From an uncultured Subdoligranulum sp. (GTDB lineage: Bacteria > Bacillota > Clostridia > Oscillospirales > Ruminococcaceae), in NCBI RefSeq assembly GCF_963931595.1, contig NZ_OZ007030.1, forward strand, positions 1,790,481 to 1,854,480: a stretch of 64,000 nt of DNA. Direction: 5' to 3'. The notes under the pieces were generated by a model. It saw only the letters and a program-made list of their open reading frames with translations, made no database searches and had not been told where the DNA came from. Shown piece after piece: positions 17,302 to 26,215 of this stretch. The stretch's first letter is position 1, and each line of letters opens with the position of its first letter. A program made the position numbers and the translations under genes.

Positions 17302-18510
17302 TTACGCGTTCTGGATAACGGCAATGCCAGGCAGTTCCTTGCCCTCGAGGTACTCGAGAGAGGCACCGCCGCCGGTGGAGATGTGGGTCATCTTGTCGCC
17401 CAGGCCCATCTGCTGGACAGCAGCCGCGCTGTCGCCGCCGCCGATAACGGTGGTGGCATCGCTCTCAGCCATGGCCTTGGCAACGGCCAGCGTGCCGGCA
17501 GCCAGGGTGGGGTTCTCGAAGACGCCCATGGGTCCGTTCCACACAACGGTCTTGCTGGCCTTGACGGCATCAGCAAACAGCTTCATGGTCTCGGGGCCGA
17601 TGTCGCAGCCTTCCATGTCGGCGGGAATGGCCGTGACGGGAACGATCTTGGTCTCCACTTCCGCATCGATGGGATCGGGGAAGTCGGTGACGCAGGCGGT
17701 GTCCACGGGCAGGAGCAGCTTGACGCCCTTCTCCTTGGCCTTGGCCATCATTTCCTTGCAGTAGTCGATCTTGCTGTCATCGCACAGGCTCTTGCCGATC
17801 TCGTAGCCTTCCGCCTTCAGGAAGGTGTAGGCCATACCGCCGCCGATGATCAGGGTATCCACCTTTTCCAGCAGGTTGGAGATGACGTTGAGCTTGTCCG
17901 CGACCTTGGCGCCGCCCAGGATGGCGGTGAAGGGACGGACGGGATCGTTGACCGCATTGCCCAGGTACTTGATTTCCTTCTCCATCAGGTAGCCAACGGC
18001 GGTGTCCTGAACGAACTCGGTCACGCCGGCGGTGGAGCAGTGGGCACGGTGGCAGGAGCCAAAGGCATCGTCCACATAGGCGTCGGCCAGGCTGGCCAGC
18101 TCCTTGCTGAACTCAGGCATGTTCTTGGTTTCTTCCTTGCGGAAGCGGGTGTTCTGCAGCAGCACCACGTCGCCGTTGTTCATGGTGGCGACAGCGGCCT
18201 TGGCCTGCGCACCGACAACCTCGTCGTCATCGGCAAACTGGACGGGCTGGCCCAGCTTCTCGCTCAGGCGCACAGCGACGGGGGCCAGGCTGAACTTGGC
18301 CTCGGGGCCGTTCTTCGGCTTGCCCAGATGGCTGCACAGGATGACCTTGGCGCCGTCCTTGATCAGTTTCTTGATGGTAGGCAGCGCCGCATTGATGCGG
18401 TTGTCGTTGGTGATGACACCGTCCTTCATGGGGACGTTGAAGTCGCAGCGGACAAGCACACGCTTGCCGGCGTAATTTTCATCATCAATGGTCTTTTTAC
18501 CCAAACCCAT
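17302..18510 (-). CDS. pgk: Phosphoglycerate kinase
   Basis: Transfers phosphate from 1,3-bisphosphoglycerate to ADP. The 402-residue protein has [21 protein letters not shown] (binding loop), the hinge region with [12 protein letters not shown], and the nucleotide loop GGGDSAAAV followed by [13 protein letters not shown]. It is first in a pgk, tpiA, gpmI group; the usual gap gene is not next to it. A consensus promoter lies upstream. Confidence 0.97.
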   Translation of the reverse strand: MGLGKKTIDDENYAGKRVLVRCDFNVPMKDGVITNDNRINAALPTIKKLIKDGAKVILCSHLGKPKNGPEAKFSLAPVAVRLSEKLGQPVQFADDDEVVGAQAKAAVATMNNGDVVLLQNTRFRKEETKNMPEFSKELASLADAYVDDAFGSCHRAHCSTAGVTEFVQDTAVGYLMEKEIKYLGNAVNDPVRPFTAILGGAKVADKLNVISNLLEKVDTLIIGGGMAYTFLKAEGYEIGKSLCDDSKIDYCKEMMAKAKEKGVKLLLPVDTACVTDFPDPIDAEVETKIVPVTAIPADMEGCDIGPETMKLFADAVKASKTVVWNGPMGVFENPTLAAGTLAVAKAMAESDATTVIGGGDSAAAVQQMGLGDKMTHISTGGGASLEYLEGKELPGIAVIQNA

Positions 18511-18580
18511 AGTAAAAGCTCCTCTCGGTATGTTTTACAATTGTTTTTGTCAGGGCACGATGCCCCAATGGCCTGACTCT

Positions 18581-18609
18581 ATTATACGCACAAACCCCGG
18601 TTTGCGCAA
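18581..18609 (-). promoter_or_regulatory. Promoter for pgk
   Basis: Minus-strand TTGCGC (18604-18609), 17 bp, consensus TATAAT (18581-18586). Confidence 0.7.
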
Positions 18610-18664
18610 GATGTTTTTGATATATTTTTAACCGCCCGCTTCCAAAAAAAGCAGATACCGAGCC

Positions 18665-19362
18665 TTATTTTTCGTGGGAAAGAACCGAAACAAAGGTGAA
18701 ATGCCGGTCCATCCAGTCGCCGAAAAAGCCGGCCATCCGGCCATAGGTCAGAGCACCCACCACGGTGCCCACGCCGATGCCCTGCAGATTGTGCATGACC
18801 CCGGCCGTCAGGATGGCCGCCACCGCCACGCAGGTCAGATCATAGGTGGTCTTGACGTTGGGGTAGGATTTGCGGATGATCTCGGACAGGTCCCGCGGGA
18901 AGAGGTCGGTGGGGATGATGGGCAGCTTGCAGCGGTTGGACAGCGCAATGCCGAACCCGACAATGGGGCGCTGACGGCAAAATACAGAATCTGCCATCCC
19001 AGGCCCAGCGGCAGGTGGGGCAGCCAGGCGCCGAAGACATCCAGCAGCGTGCCGAAGAAAAAGCCCGCCACAAAGCTGAACAGATAGGTGGGCACAAAGC
19101 GGCGGCGCAGAATCATCAGCGTGATGACCAGCGCCCCCTGGAACAGATAGGTCCAGGTGCCCAGCGTCAGGAACGGAAACACCAGCGAAACCGCATAGGG
19201 AAAGCTGGACACCGGCGAGATGCCCAGCCCCGCATAGACCGTGAGTGCCACGGCGAAGCTGTTGATGATGACCGCCACCGTCAGGGCCAGCTCACCCCGC
19301 AGGACGATGCGCCCCTCGTGTCCCGCATTCACGCGCTGCGGTACGGCTTGAACACTGTGCAT
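18665..19362 (-). pseudogene. YczE/YitT-like membrane protein gene with a single-base frameshift
   Basis: Two overlapping minus-strand frames together make one protein of the YczE/YyaS/YitT-like family: the upstream frame (from 19362) gives the N-terminal four membrane spans, up to GWQILYFAVSAP, and the other frame resumes with IVGFGIALSNRCKLPIIP and continues to the conserved GIGVGTVVGAL region and the stop at 18665. The switch falls at the run of four Gs (plus strand 18965-18968); a fifth would restore the frame. This is either a genuine homopolymer slip or a sequence error. The start has an AAAGGA site and a promoter upstream. The family's function is not established. Confidence 0.75.
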
Positions 19363-19403
19363 ACAAAAACGCTTCCTTTATCCAAAATTTACTTTCCTGT
19401 AAA

Positions 19404-19433
19404 ACTATAGGCGCTTTTTTCCCCATTTGACAA
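19404..19433 (-). promoter_or_regulatory. Promoter for the frameshifted YczE-like gene
   Basis: Minus-strand TTGTCA (19428-19433), 18 bp, TATAGT (19404-19409). The gene is still well supplied for transcription. Confidence 0.5.
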
Positions 19434-19474
19434 GAGCGAATTTTCCGGCGCTGACTTCTTTTGGAGTTCCGGCG

Positions 19475-19503
19475 TTGATTTCGAGGACGGGGCATATTAT
19501 AAT
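19475..19503 (+). promoter_or_regulatory. Promoter for the YihY-like gene
   Basis: TTGATT (19475-19480), 17 bp, consensus TATAAT (19498-19503). Confidence 0.65.
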
Positions 19504-19548
19504 GTGAAAAAACAGATCGTACACCGTCTGCCGGAAAGGAGGCCCTGC

Positions 19549-20394
19549 ATGAGATCATCCATGGCGCGCGCCAAAGAGATCCTTCTGGCGGTCCTGGGGC
19601 CTTTCTTGGGGCAGAACCTGCCCATTTTTGCGGGCTGCGCCACCCTGTTTTTGCTCACGGCGTCCTTTCCGCTGCTGATCTGGGTGCTGGTGCTCATCAA
19701 CCATCTGCCGGACTACTCGGTGACCGATCTGGCCGAGCTGCTCTACCAGGTGCTGCCCCAGGTGCCGGAGATCCAGGACACCGTGCTGGAGGTGCTGAAC
19801 AATCTCAGCGCCCAGTCCACCACCTTTGTAGCCTCCTTCGCCGCCATCACCACGCTGTACTCGGCTTCCAGCGGCATGTTCGCCGTGCAGAAGGGCCTGC
19901 AGCGGCTGACCCCCGGCGCCCGGTTCACCCTCTACGACCGGCTGCTGGCCATCCTTTACACCATCGTCTTCGAGGGGCTGCTGCTGGCGGTCCTGCTGCT
20001 CCAGGGCCTGAGTTCCATCTTCCGCCCGCTGAGCGCCCTGCTCTCCGCCAACACCCGCTGGCGGTGGATTCTGGAATGGTTCCGCCACTGGATCAACTTC
20101 AGCGATTTCATCGCCATCCCGGCGCTGTTCGTGCTGATCCTGCTGATCTACACCTTCGTGCCGGGCGGCAAACGGACCTTCCGCAGCCAGGTGCCGGGCA
20201 CCGTCTTTGCCACCGTGGGCTGGCTGGTCTTTTCCCGCATCTTCTCCTTCTATATTGTGCATTTCTGGAAGCTGTCCTATATCTACGGCTCGCTGACCGC
20301 CATCATCCTGATGATCCTCTGGCTGGACATCATCATCAATCTGCTCTTTCTGGGTGCCGCCATCAACGCCGCGCTGCACCGCAGGGTTGTATAA
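19549..20394 (+). CDS. YihY/BrkB family integral membrane protein
   Basis: A 281-residue protein with six membrane segments of the YihY (formerly 'RNase BN') family. Seen: an N-terminal amphipathic stretch, LFLLTASFPLLIWVLVLINH, an SASSGMFAVQKGLQR loop, and the family ending in VPGTVFATVGWLVFSRIFS and YGSLTAIILMILWLDIIIN. The role is unknown; the nuclease claim for the family is discredited. The ATG at 19549 has AAGGAGG 6 nt upstream; an in-frame GTG at 19504 lies right on the promoter and is rejected. The acyltransferase gene follows 18 bp downstream. Confidence 0.85.
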   Translation: MRSSMARAKEILLAVLGPFLGQNLPIFAGCATLFLLTASFPLLIWVLVLINHLPDYSVTDLAELLYQVLPQVPEIQDTVLEVLNNLSAQSTTFVASFAAITTLYSASSGMFAVQKGLQRLTPGARFTLYDRLLAILYTIVFEGLLLAVLLLQGLSSIFRPLSALLSANTRWRWILEWFRHWINFSDFIAIPALFVLILLIYTFVPGGKRTFRSQVPGTVFATVGWLVFSRIFSFYIVHFWKLSYIYGSLTAIILMILWLDIIINLLFLGAAINAALHRRVV

Positions 20395-20412
20395 ACAGAA
20401 AGGATATCTATC

Positions 20413-21417
20413 GTGAAGATTCCCGCCCGCTACCATCCCGGCCTGGATGTGATCCGCCTGGCAGCGCTGCTGCCGGTGCTGTGCTACCACTTCTGCATCG
20501 AAGCCGCCCGGCTGGGCTTTGCAGTGCCCGCCTTCCTCATCGGCCGCGCCATGGCTGACTGGGTGGAGGTGGGACTTGCCTGGTTTTTTCTTTTGTCAGG
20601 GGCGGCGCTCTGCCTGCAGTGGCAGGGACGGTTCCGCTGGCGCCCCTACCTGGTGGGACGGGCCGCCGCCATGTATCCCCCCTTCTGGCTGGGGTTTCTC
20701 GTGCTGTTCCTCTACGGGGATGTGCTGCACGGCAACAACCCGGACATTTCCCGCTGGCGGGTGGTCTTTTCCCTGCTGGGCCTGGACGGCTATCTGGCCC
20801 CGGTGACCCCCACCTTTTACAAGATCGGTGAATGGTTCCTGGGCGTCATTCTTCTGCTGTACCTGCTGTTCCCGCTGCTGCTCTGGTGCATGGAGACCCG
20901 GCGCCGCCGCTTGCTGCTGGGTTCCCTGCTGCTGGTGTGGCAGCTGGTCTGGCCGTTTCTCTGCCCCGCCCCGCTGGAAGCCGGGCACACCGTGCTGGGG
21001 CGTCTGCCTGCCTTTGCCCTGGGCGTCTGGTTCGGCACGCAGCTGCGGGAAAACCTCACGCCGCTGCCCCGGGCCTTCTGGGGGCTGGCGGCCCTGCCGC
21101 TGCTGTGGGTGCCCGCCGTGCCCCGCCTGGCTGTTCTGCTGGCGGTCTCCGCCGCCCTGTTCTGGGTGGTCTACCGGCTGGGGCAGTACATACCCCGGCG
21201 ATTCTGGGCCGCGCTGCGCCGTCCGGCCGGCTGGTCCTACGGGGTCTATCTTGTCCACCATGTGCTGCTGACGCTGGTACTGCTGCCGGCGGCCCAGCGG
21301 ACAGGCTGGCCCTTGCCGGTGTGGTTTCCGGTGTTCCTGGTATTAAGTTTTGTGCTGGCCGCCCTGCTGACCGCGATGACCGCGCCCTTCAGTCGGTGGC
21401 TAAAGCGGCTGGGCTGA
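20413..21417 (+). CDS. Acyltransferase 3 family membrane protein
   Basis: A 334-residue protein with about ten membrane segments, starting RYHPGLDVIRLAALLPVLCYH, the typical start of OafA/YrhL-type acyltransferases (R...H motif early), followed by FFLLSGAALCL and the RAAAMYPPFWLGF loop. Members O-acylate surface sugars or peptidoglycan; the acceptor here is unknown. The start is GTG at 20413 with a GAAAGG site. It forms a pair with the YihY-like gene and ends at a terminator. Confidence 0.85.
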   Translation: MKIPARYHPGLDVIRLAALLPVLCYHFCIEAARLGFAVPAFLIGRAMADWVEVGLAWFFLLSGAALCLQWQGRFRWRPYLVGRAAAMYPPFWLGFLVLFLYGDVLHGNNPDISRWRVVFSLLGLDGYLAPVTPTFYKIGEWFLGVILLLYLLFPLLLWCMETRRRRLLLGSLLLVWQLVWPFLCPAPLEAGHTVLGRLPAFALGVWFGTQLRENLTPLPRAFWGLAALPLLWVPAVPRLAVLLAVSAALFWVVYRLGQYIPRRFWAALRRPAGWSYGVYLVHHVLLTLVLLPAAQRTGWPLPVWFPVFLVLSFVLAALLTAMTAPFSRWLKRLG

Positions 21418-21426
21418 TACAAACAT

Positions 21427-21460
21427 AAAAAGCGTGTTCCTTGGGGAACACGCTTTTTTT
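21427..21460. terminator. Bidirectional terminator
   Basis: AAAAAGCGTGTTCC and GGAACACGCTTTTT form the stem, loop TTGG, between the converging acyltransferase and pullulanase genes. Confidence 0.9.
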
Positions 21461-21466
21461 GTTTGG

Positions 21467-23395
21467 TTATTCTGCCAACAGGATGGTCACGCTGCGGGGT
21501 TCCAGTTCCAGGGCATCCCGGCACAGCGGCCCGAAGGGGGTTGTGCCCGCATGGCTGCCGTCGCACAGGCGGCGCCAGGTACCCATGGGCAACGGCACCC
21601 ACTGCCGGGTGCGTTCGGGATTGTAAAAGACCGCCAGCCGTCCCACCGGGTCGTTGCCCTCGGTTTCCGGCACAAAGCCGATGATCCAGCCCGGCAGCGC
21701 CAGCAGGAAGGGTTCCGGCTCCCCGCAGGCCCCCGCCAGCCGCAGATAGGTACGGCGGATGGCCAGCAGGCCGCGGTAGTAGGAGGTCAGCGCCGCAAAG
21801 CCGGGCCGGTGGGCCCGCCGCCAGTCCAGCCGGTTGGTGGACAGCGGTCCTTTGTAGCTGTTGTGGTCGCCGTACTTGGTGCGGCCGAATTCCTCCCCCG
21901 CCTGGAAAAAGGGCATGCCCTGGCAGGTCAGGCAGATGCCCGCCGCCATCCGGTTCTGGGCCAGCAGCTCGGCGTCCTCGGCGTCGTAGTCGGTGCGGCG
22001 CCCCACCGCCGCCAGCTTATCCCAAAGGGTCAGGTTGTCGTGGGCCGACACATACTGCACCACCTGCATGGCCTGTTTGGGCACAAAACCGCGGGCGCCG
22101 TTGCGCCAGGCACCCACCGCGTGCAGCACATCGTAGCCGCACTGGGGCGCGCCGTTCACATAGCCCGCGTTGCAGGAGTCGAACACATTGCCCTTCACCG
22201 CGTCCCGGGTATCGTCACAGAAAAATCCGATGCGGTCGCTGAGGGCATCCAGGGCGCGCTTGTTGCTGGGACGGGCGCCGCCCTCCACATTGGTGCCGCC
22301 CCCTGTCCAGGGTTCTCCGTACATCAGGATGTTCTCCCCGCCGGGCAGGGCGTCCAGCGCCGCCCGGATGGCGTTCATCGTGTCCACGTCCTCCAGCGCC
22401 ATCAGGTCGAAGCGGAAGCCGTCCACATGGTAGGCACTGGCCCAGTAGACCACCGAATCCACCAGATATTTGCGCACCATCGGCCGCTCGCTGGCCAGGT
22501 CGTCGCCGCAGCCCGAGCCGTTGGTCATGTTGCCGTTGGCCCACCGCCGGTTCCAGTACCCCGGCACCGTGCGCTCCAGCCAGCTGTCGGTGTAATAGGT
22601 GTGGTTGTACACCACATCCATCACTACCCCGATGCCCGCCTTGTGCAGCGCCTGGATCATGGCACGGCACTCCTTCACCCGCACCTCCCCGTGGAAGGGA
22701 TCGGTGGAAAAGGATCCCTCCGGCACGTTGTAGTTCAGCGGGTCATAGCCCCAGTTGTAGCCGCCGGGTTTGGTTTCGTCCACCGTGGCATAGTCAAAGA
22801 TGGGCTGCAGCTGCACATGGCTGATGCCCAGCCGCTTGAGGTAATTCAGGCAGGTGGGATGCACGCCGTCGCCGTCCAGCGTGGTATTGTCCGGCACAAA
22901 GCCCAGGAACTTGCCCCGCCAGGCTTCCGGCACGCCGCTGTGCTCATCCGCCGAAAAATCCGCCACATGCACTTCCCACACCGCCCGGGCATAGGCCGGA
23001 ATGTCCGGCCGCCGGTCCTGCTGCCAGCCCTCCGGGGCTGCCGCGTCCAGGTCCAGCACCATGGCGCGCTGTCCGTTGGCGCCCGTGGCACGGGCATAAG
23101 GGTCCACCACCGAGGCTCTGTGGCCGTCGGGGAACTGCAGCTCATACAGATAGTACTGCCCCTGCAGGTCCCCCGCCACGGCGACAGACCACACTCCGTC
23201 CCCTGCCGGCTCCATGGGAACCACCGGTCCCGGGGCGGCACCGGGTTCCGCGTCGGTCCCGGTGGCAAAAAGCTGCAGCGTCACCCCGGAGGCCGTGGGT
23301 GCCCACAGCTTGAAGACGGTCTGTTCGGGCGCCCAGCAGGCACCCAGGTCGGAACCGCCATAATAAGGCAGTTCGCAGGCTTGCTGCCAATTCAT
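21467..23395 (-). CDS. pulA: Type I pullulanase (GH13)
   Basis: Cuts alpha-1,6 branches in glycogen, starch or pullulan. The 642-residue protein has an N-terminal CBM48-like beta domain (FKLWAPTASGVTLQLF), the type I signature YNWGYDPLNYNVPEGSFS, and the GH13 catalytic blocks VVYNHTY, GFRFDLMAL (nucleophile Asp), MYGEPW (acid/base Glu) and VSAHDNLTLWDK. It has no signal peptide, so it is cytoplasmic and acts on glycogen or imported oligosaccharides. The ATG at 23395 is used; upstream in-frame TTG codons overlap the ribosome binding site. It is monocistronic. Confidence 0.93.
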   Translation of the reverse strand: MNWQQACELPYYGGSDLGACWAPEQTVFKLWAPTASGVTLQLFATGTDAEPGAAPGPVVPMEPAGDGVWSVAVAGDLQGQYYLYELQFPDGHRASVVDPYARATGANGQRAMVLDLDAAAPEGWQQDRRPDIPAYARAVWEVHVADFSADEHSGVPEAWRGKFLGFVPDNTTLDGDGVHPTCLNYLKRLGISHVQLQPIFDYATVDETKPGGYNWGYDPLNYNVPEGSFSTDPFHGEVRVKECRAMIQALHKAGIGVVMDVVYNHTYYTDSWLERTVPGYWNRRWANGNMTNGSGCGDDLASERPMVRKYLVDSVVYWASAYHVDGFRFDLMALEDVDTMNAIRAALDALPGGENILMYGEPWTGGGTNVEGGARPSNKRALDALSDRIGFFCDDTRDAVKGNVFDSCNAGYVNGAPQCGYDVLHAVGAWRNGARGFVPKQAMQVVQYVSAHDNLTLWDKLAAVGRRTDYDAEDAELLAQNRMAAGICLTCQGMPFFQAGEEFGRTKYGDHNSYKGPLSTNRLDWRRAHRPGFAALTSYYRGLLAIRRTYLRLAGACGEPEPFLLALPGWIIGFVPETEGNDPVGRLAVFYNPERTRQWVPLPMGTWRRLCDGSHAGTTPFGPLCRDALELEPRSVTILLAE

Positions 23396-23436
23396 GGTTG
23401 ATCTCCCCTTCAAGAAAACACAAAAAAGATGATTTT

Positions 23437-23465
23437 ATTGTACCAGCCCGTGAAAAAGTTTGCAA
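23437..23465 (-). promoter_or_regulatory. Promoter for pulA
   Basis: Minus-strand TTGCAA (23460-23465), 17 bp, TACAAT (23437-23442). Confidence 0.65.
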
Positions 23466-23481
23466 GGTCCCGCCCCGGGCC

Positions 23482-23519
23482 TTGACAGAAGGGCATCCAG
23501 GTGTTATAGTTAGTTACAC
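23482..23519 (+). promoter_or_regulatory. Promoter and likely operator of the YtrA-type operon
   Basis: TTGACA (23482-23487), 17 bp, TATAGT (23505-23510). An imperfect palindrome GTGTTATAG-T-TAGTTACAC (23501-23519) covers the -10 box and start site, the form of operators bound by YtrA-subfamily GntR repressors (GTGTA ... TACAC). Autorepression is inferred. Confidence 0.65.
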
Positions 23520-23557
23520 AAGTAATGAACCACTTAACCAAGGAAGGCGGTGATACC

Positions 23558-23932
23558 TTGCCCCCGGTACTGAACGATCACACCCTGATCTATCTGCAGA
23601 TTGCCAAGATGCTGGAGGACGGCATCCTGCGCGGCATCTACCCCGAGGAGACCCAGGTGCCCAGCACCAACGAACTGGCGCGGACGCTGCGCATCAATCC
23701 CGCCACCGGTGCCAAGGGTCTGAATCTGCTGGTGGAGGAGGGCATCCTCTACAAGCGCCGCGGCATCGGCATGTTTGTGGCCGAGGGTGCGGTGGAGCGC
23801 ATCCGCGCCAAGCGGCGGGAGGAATTCATGGAACAGTATGTCAAACCCCTGGCCGCCGAAGCCCGCAAGCTGGGCCTGACGGCCGAAGAACTGCAGGCGA
23901 TGCTTTCGGCAGCCTGCCAACAGGAGGACTAA
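23558..23932 (+). CDS. GntR-family regulator, YtrA subfamily
   Basis: A 124-residue repressor: winged helix (LIYLQIAKMLEDGILRGIY, then VPSTNELARTLRINPATGAKG and GILYKRRGIGMFV) with only a short C-terminal dimerisation tail, which defines the YtrA subgroup. It probably represses its own ABC transporter operon and is released by envelope stress. The start is TTG at 23558, preceded by AAGGCGG; the ATG at 23525 lies only about 8 nt after the predicted transcription start and has no ribosome binding site. The next gene starts 2 nt after its stop. Confidence 0.88.
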   Translation: MPPVLNDHTLIYLQIAKMLEDGILRGIYPEETQVPSTNELARTLRINPATGAKGLNLLVEEGILYKRRGIGMFVAEGAVERIRAKRREEFMEQYVKPLAAEARKLGLTAEELQAMLSAACQQED

Positions 23933-23934
23933 GG

Positions 23935-24822
23935 ATGGATGGCAAGACACTGCAGGCCCAGGGCCTGTGCAAGACCTACGGCAAGACCCGGGCGCTGGAC
24001 GGGGTGACGCTGACGCTGGAGCCGGGGCACATCTACGGGCTGATCGGCCGCAACGGAGCCGGCAAGACCACCCTGCTGGCCGCCCTGACGGCCCAGCTGC
24101 CGGTGGATACGGGCACCGTGACCTACGGCGGCGAGCCGGTGTGGGAAAATGAAAATGCACTGGGCGACCTGTGTTTCAGCCGGGAACTTTCCGGCAAGCT
24201 GGGGTCCAGTGTGAACAGCCTGCGGGTGCGGGAGTACCTGAAAGCCGGGCGGCTCTTCTACCCCCATTGGGATGCCGCCTACGCCGACAGGCTGATGGCG
24301 CAGTTCGGGCTGGACCCCAAAAAGCGGATCAGCGCCCTGTCCAAGGGTATGATGAGCGCGGTGACCATCGTGGTGGCGCTGGCCAGCCGGGCGCCCGTCA
24401 CCATGATGGATGAGCCGGTGGCCGGGCTGGACATGGTGGCCCGGGAAGATTTTTACCGGCTGCTGCTGGAGGATTACGCCGCCACCGGGCGGACTTTTGT
24501 GATTTCCACCCACATCCTGGAGGAGGCCGCCACGGTGTTTGAGCGGGTGCTGATCCTGAAGGAGGGGCGGCTGATTGAGGACTGCGAGACCGATGCTCTG
24601 CTGGCCCAGTTCTGCGCGGTGTCCGGCCGGGACGACGCGGTGGCCGCCGCCTGTGAAGGGTACGAGGTGCTGCACACCGAGACGCTGGGCCGCCAGACCC
24701 TTTGCACCGTGCGGGCCCCGGCGCCGGAGATCGCCGGCCGCGGGCTGGATGTGGACTGTGACGCTCTGTCGCTGCAGAAGGTCTTTGTGGCCCTCTGCGG
24801 CCACGAACGGGAGGGGATGTAA
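23935..24822 (+). CDS. ABC transporter ATP-binding protein (YtrB/BcrA-like)
   Basis: A 295-residue ATPase: Walker A GRNGAGKTTLL, a loose signature ALSKGMMSAV in place of LSGGQ, and Walker B VTMMDEPVAGLD. The weak signature and C-terminal extension are common in YtrB-like exporters that handle cell-wall-active peptides or signals. Next to a YtrA-type regulator and two membrane proteins, it forms a complete drug-type ABC operon. The substrate is unknown. Confidence 0.88.
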   Translation: MDGKTLQAQGLCKTYGKTRALDGVTLTLEPGHIYGLIGRNGAGKTTLLAALTAQLPVDTGTVTYGGEPVWENENALGDLCFSRELSGKLGSSVNSLRVREYLKAGRLFYPHWDAAYADRLMAQFGLDPKKRISALSKGMMSAVTIVVALASRAPVTMMDEPVAGLDMVAREDFYRLLLEDYAATGRTFVISTHILEEAATVFERVLILKEGRLIEDCETDALLAQFCAVSGRDDAVAAACEGYEVLHTETLGRQTLCTVRAPAPEIAGRGLDVDCDALSLQKVFVALCGHEREGM

Positions 24823-24823
24823 G

Positions 24824-25465
24824 ATGGCAAAAACCCTGTGGTTTCTGCTGAAACCGGCGCTGGTGATCATCGGAACGCTGACACTGTTTTACCCGGTGCT
24901 GCTCGTTTTTTCCCTGCTCACCGACGGCGGCACCTTCTTTCTGACCTATCTGCAGGGATTCTTTATCCTGTATGACATCATGCTCGGCATCTGTGCCGCC
25001 CAGGCCATCAGTGGTTATGCACCGCTGGCCCTGAGTTTCGGCGCCACCCGCCGTTCCCTGCGGGGCGCCGTGCTGGTTTTCTGGGTGCTGCTGCCGTTGC
25101 TGTGTATGGTACTGGACTTTGCCTGCAACAGCTTCACCGCCCGGCTGTTTCCCCTGGAGGCCAACCCGTTTTTGATACATCTGAGCGCATTTCCGCTGCA
25201 GGGGCTGGGGCTGAAGTTTCTTTTGTGCGGCGTTATGCTGTGGATGGGCACCCTTCCCTTCAGCGCCCTTCCAATATGGAAACGGGCGCTGGTCATCCTG
25301 GTGGTGGCAGTGGTCTATCTGCAGATCACCGTCTTTATGTTTGTGGCCATACTGATCCCTGCCACGATTCTCAATGTCTACAGCGCAGGACTGGGTGTCA
25401 TCAGTCTGGTGCCCACCGGGGTGGCGCTGCACCGGCTGAAGCATTTCACCATCACCCAGGTGTAA
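24824..25465 (+). CDS. ABC transporter membrane subunit
   Basis: A 213-residue protein with about six hydrophobic segments (LVIIGTLTLFYPVLLVFSLL, then ILYDIMLGICAAQAI and later spans) and a loop SFGATRRSLRGAV, a pattern shared by YtrC/YtrD-type permeases. It begins 1 nt after the ATPase stop, so it is co-translated. It probably pairs with the next membrane protein. Confidence 0.75.
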   Translation: MAKTLWFLLKPALVIIGTLTLFYPVLLVFSLLTDGGTFFLTYLQGFFILYDIMLGICAAQAISGYAPLALSFGATRRSLRGAVLVFWVLLPLLCMVLDFACNSFTARLFPLEANPFLIHLSAFPLQGLGLKFLLCGVMLWMGTLPFSALPIWKRALVILVVAVVYLQITVFMFVAILIPATILNVYSAGLGVISLVPTGVALHRLKHFTITQV

Positions 25466-25478
25466 AGGAGGAAGTTGT

Positions 25479-26141
25479 ATGCATCGAACGATACGTGCCA
25501 TACTGGGGTACACCCGGAATGATTTCCTGTGGATGCTGCCTGTACTGGCGGTTCTGATCGCCCTGTGTGAGGGGCTGGGCGCCATCGCCGTGGTGACCGG
25601 CGACCCCGAGGACGCGCCGCTGCTGGCGATGGGCCTGCTGCTGGGCTTTCTCTTTCTCGTCAACACCATTCTGGCCATCGTCTATCTCAGCGTGCAGTTT
25701 TCGCTGTTTCTCAGCTTTTCCTCCACGCGGCGGGGCCTTGTGGCCGGCATTCTGCTGCACTGTCTGCGGCTGAACCTGCTGCAGCTGGCCGTCGCCCTGC
25801 TGGCAGGCACGGTGGACGCCCTGGTGCGCCGCGCCCTGACCGGCTACGGTCCCCTGCCCTGGGAGTGGATCCCCTGGGCGGTCTGGCCGGCCGTCCTGCT
25901 GCTGCCGCTGTGGATCGGCTTTTTCCTGGGCGGACTGGTGCAGCGGTTCGGCGTCAAGGGATTCTGGGGCGCCTACCTGGTGTTTATGCTGGGCACCACC
26001 ACCAACAGCCAGTGGCTGCATCCGGCGGCAGAGCTGTTCCGGCCCCTGGGCTGGCAGATACCGGCGGCTGCCCTGCTGGCGGCGCTGGCCGCGCTGACCG
26101 CGCTGGCCCTGCGCTGGATGCGCCGCGCCGCGGTCCAGTAA
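25479..26141 (+). CDS. ABC transporter membrane subunit
   Basis: A 220-residue protein with six hydrophobic segments and a short loop LSFSSTRRGLVAGIL that mirrors SFGATRRSLRGAV in the preceding protein, so the two are probably paralogous half-permeases forming a heterodimer. The ATG has AAGGAGG upstream. Last gene of the operon, followed by a terminator. Confidence 0.75.
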   Translation: MHRTIRAILGYTRNDFLWMLPVLAVLIALCEGLGAIAVVTGDPEDAPLLAMGLLLGFLFLVNTILAIVYLSVQFSLFLSFSSTRRGLVAGILLHCLRLNLLQLAVALLAGTVDALVRRALTGYGPLPWEWIPWAVWPAVLLLPLWIGFFLGGLVQRFGVKGFWGAYLVFMLGTTTNSQWLHPAAELFRPLGWQIPAAALLAALAALTALALRWMRRAAVQ

Positions 26142-26166
26142 CCCCACACACCATACTATGCCAAGC

Positions 26167-26206
26167 AAAAACGCCTGTGCGGAAGGTTTTCCGCACAGGC
26201 GTTTTC
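26167..26206. terminator. Bidirectional terminator
   Basis: AAAACGCCTGTGCGGAA and TTCCGCACAGGCGTTTT form a long perfect stem, loop GGTT, between converging genes. Confidence 0.9.
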
Positions 26207-26215
26207 CTGTAATGG

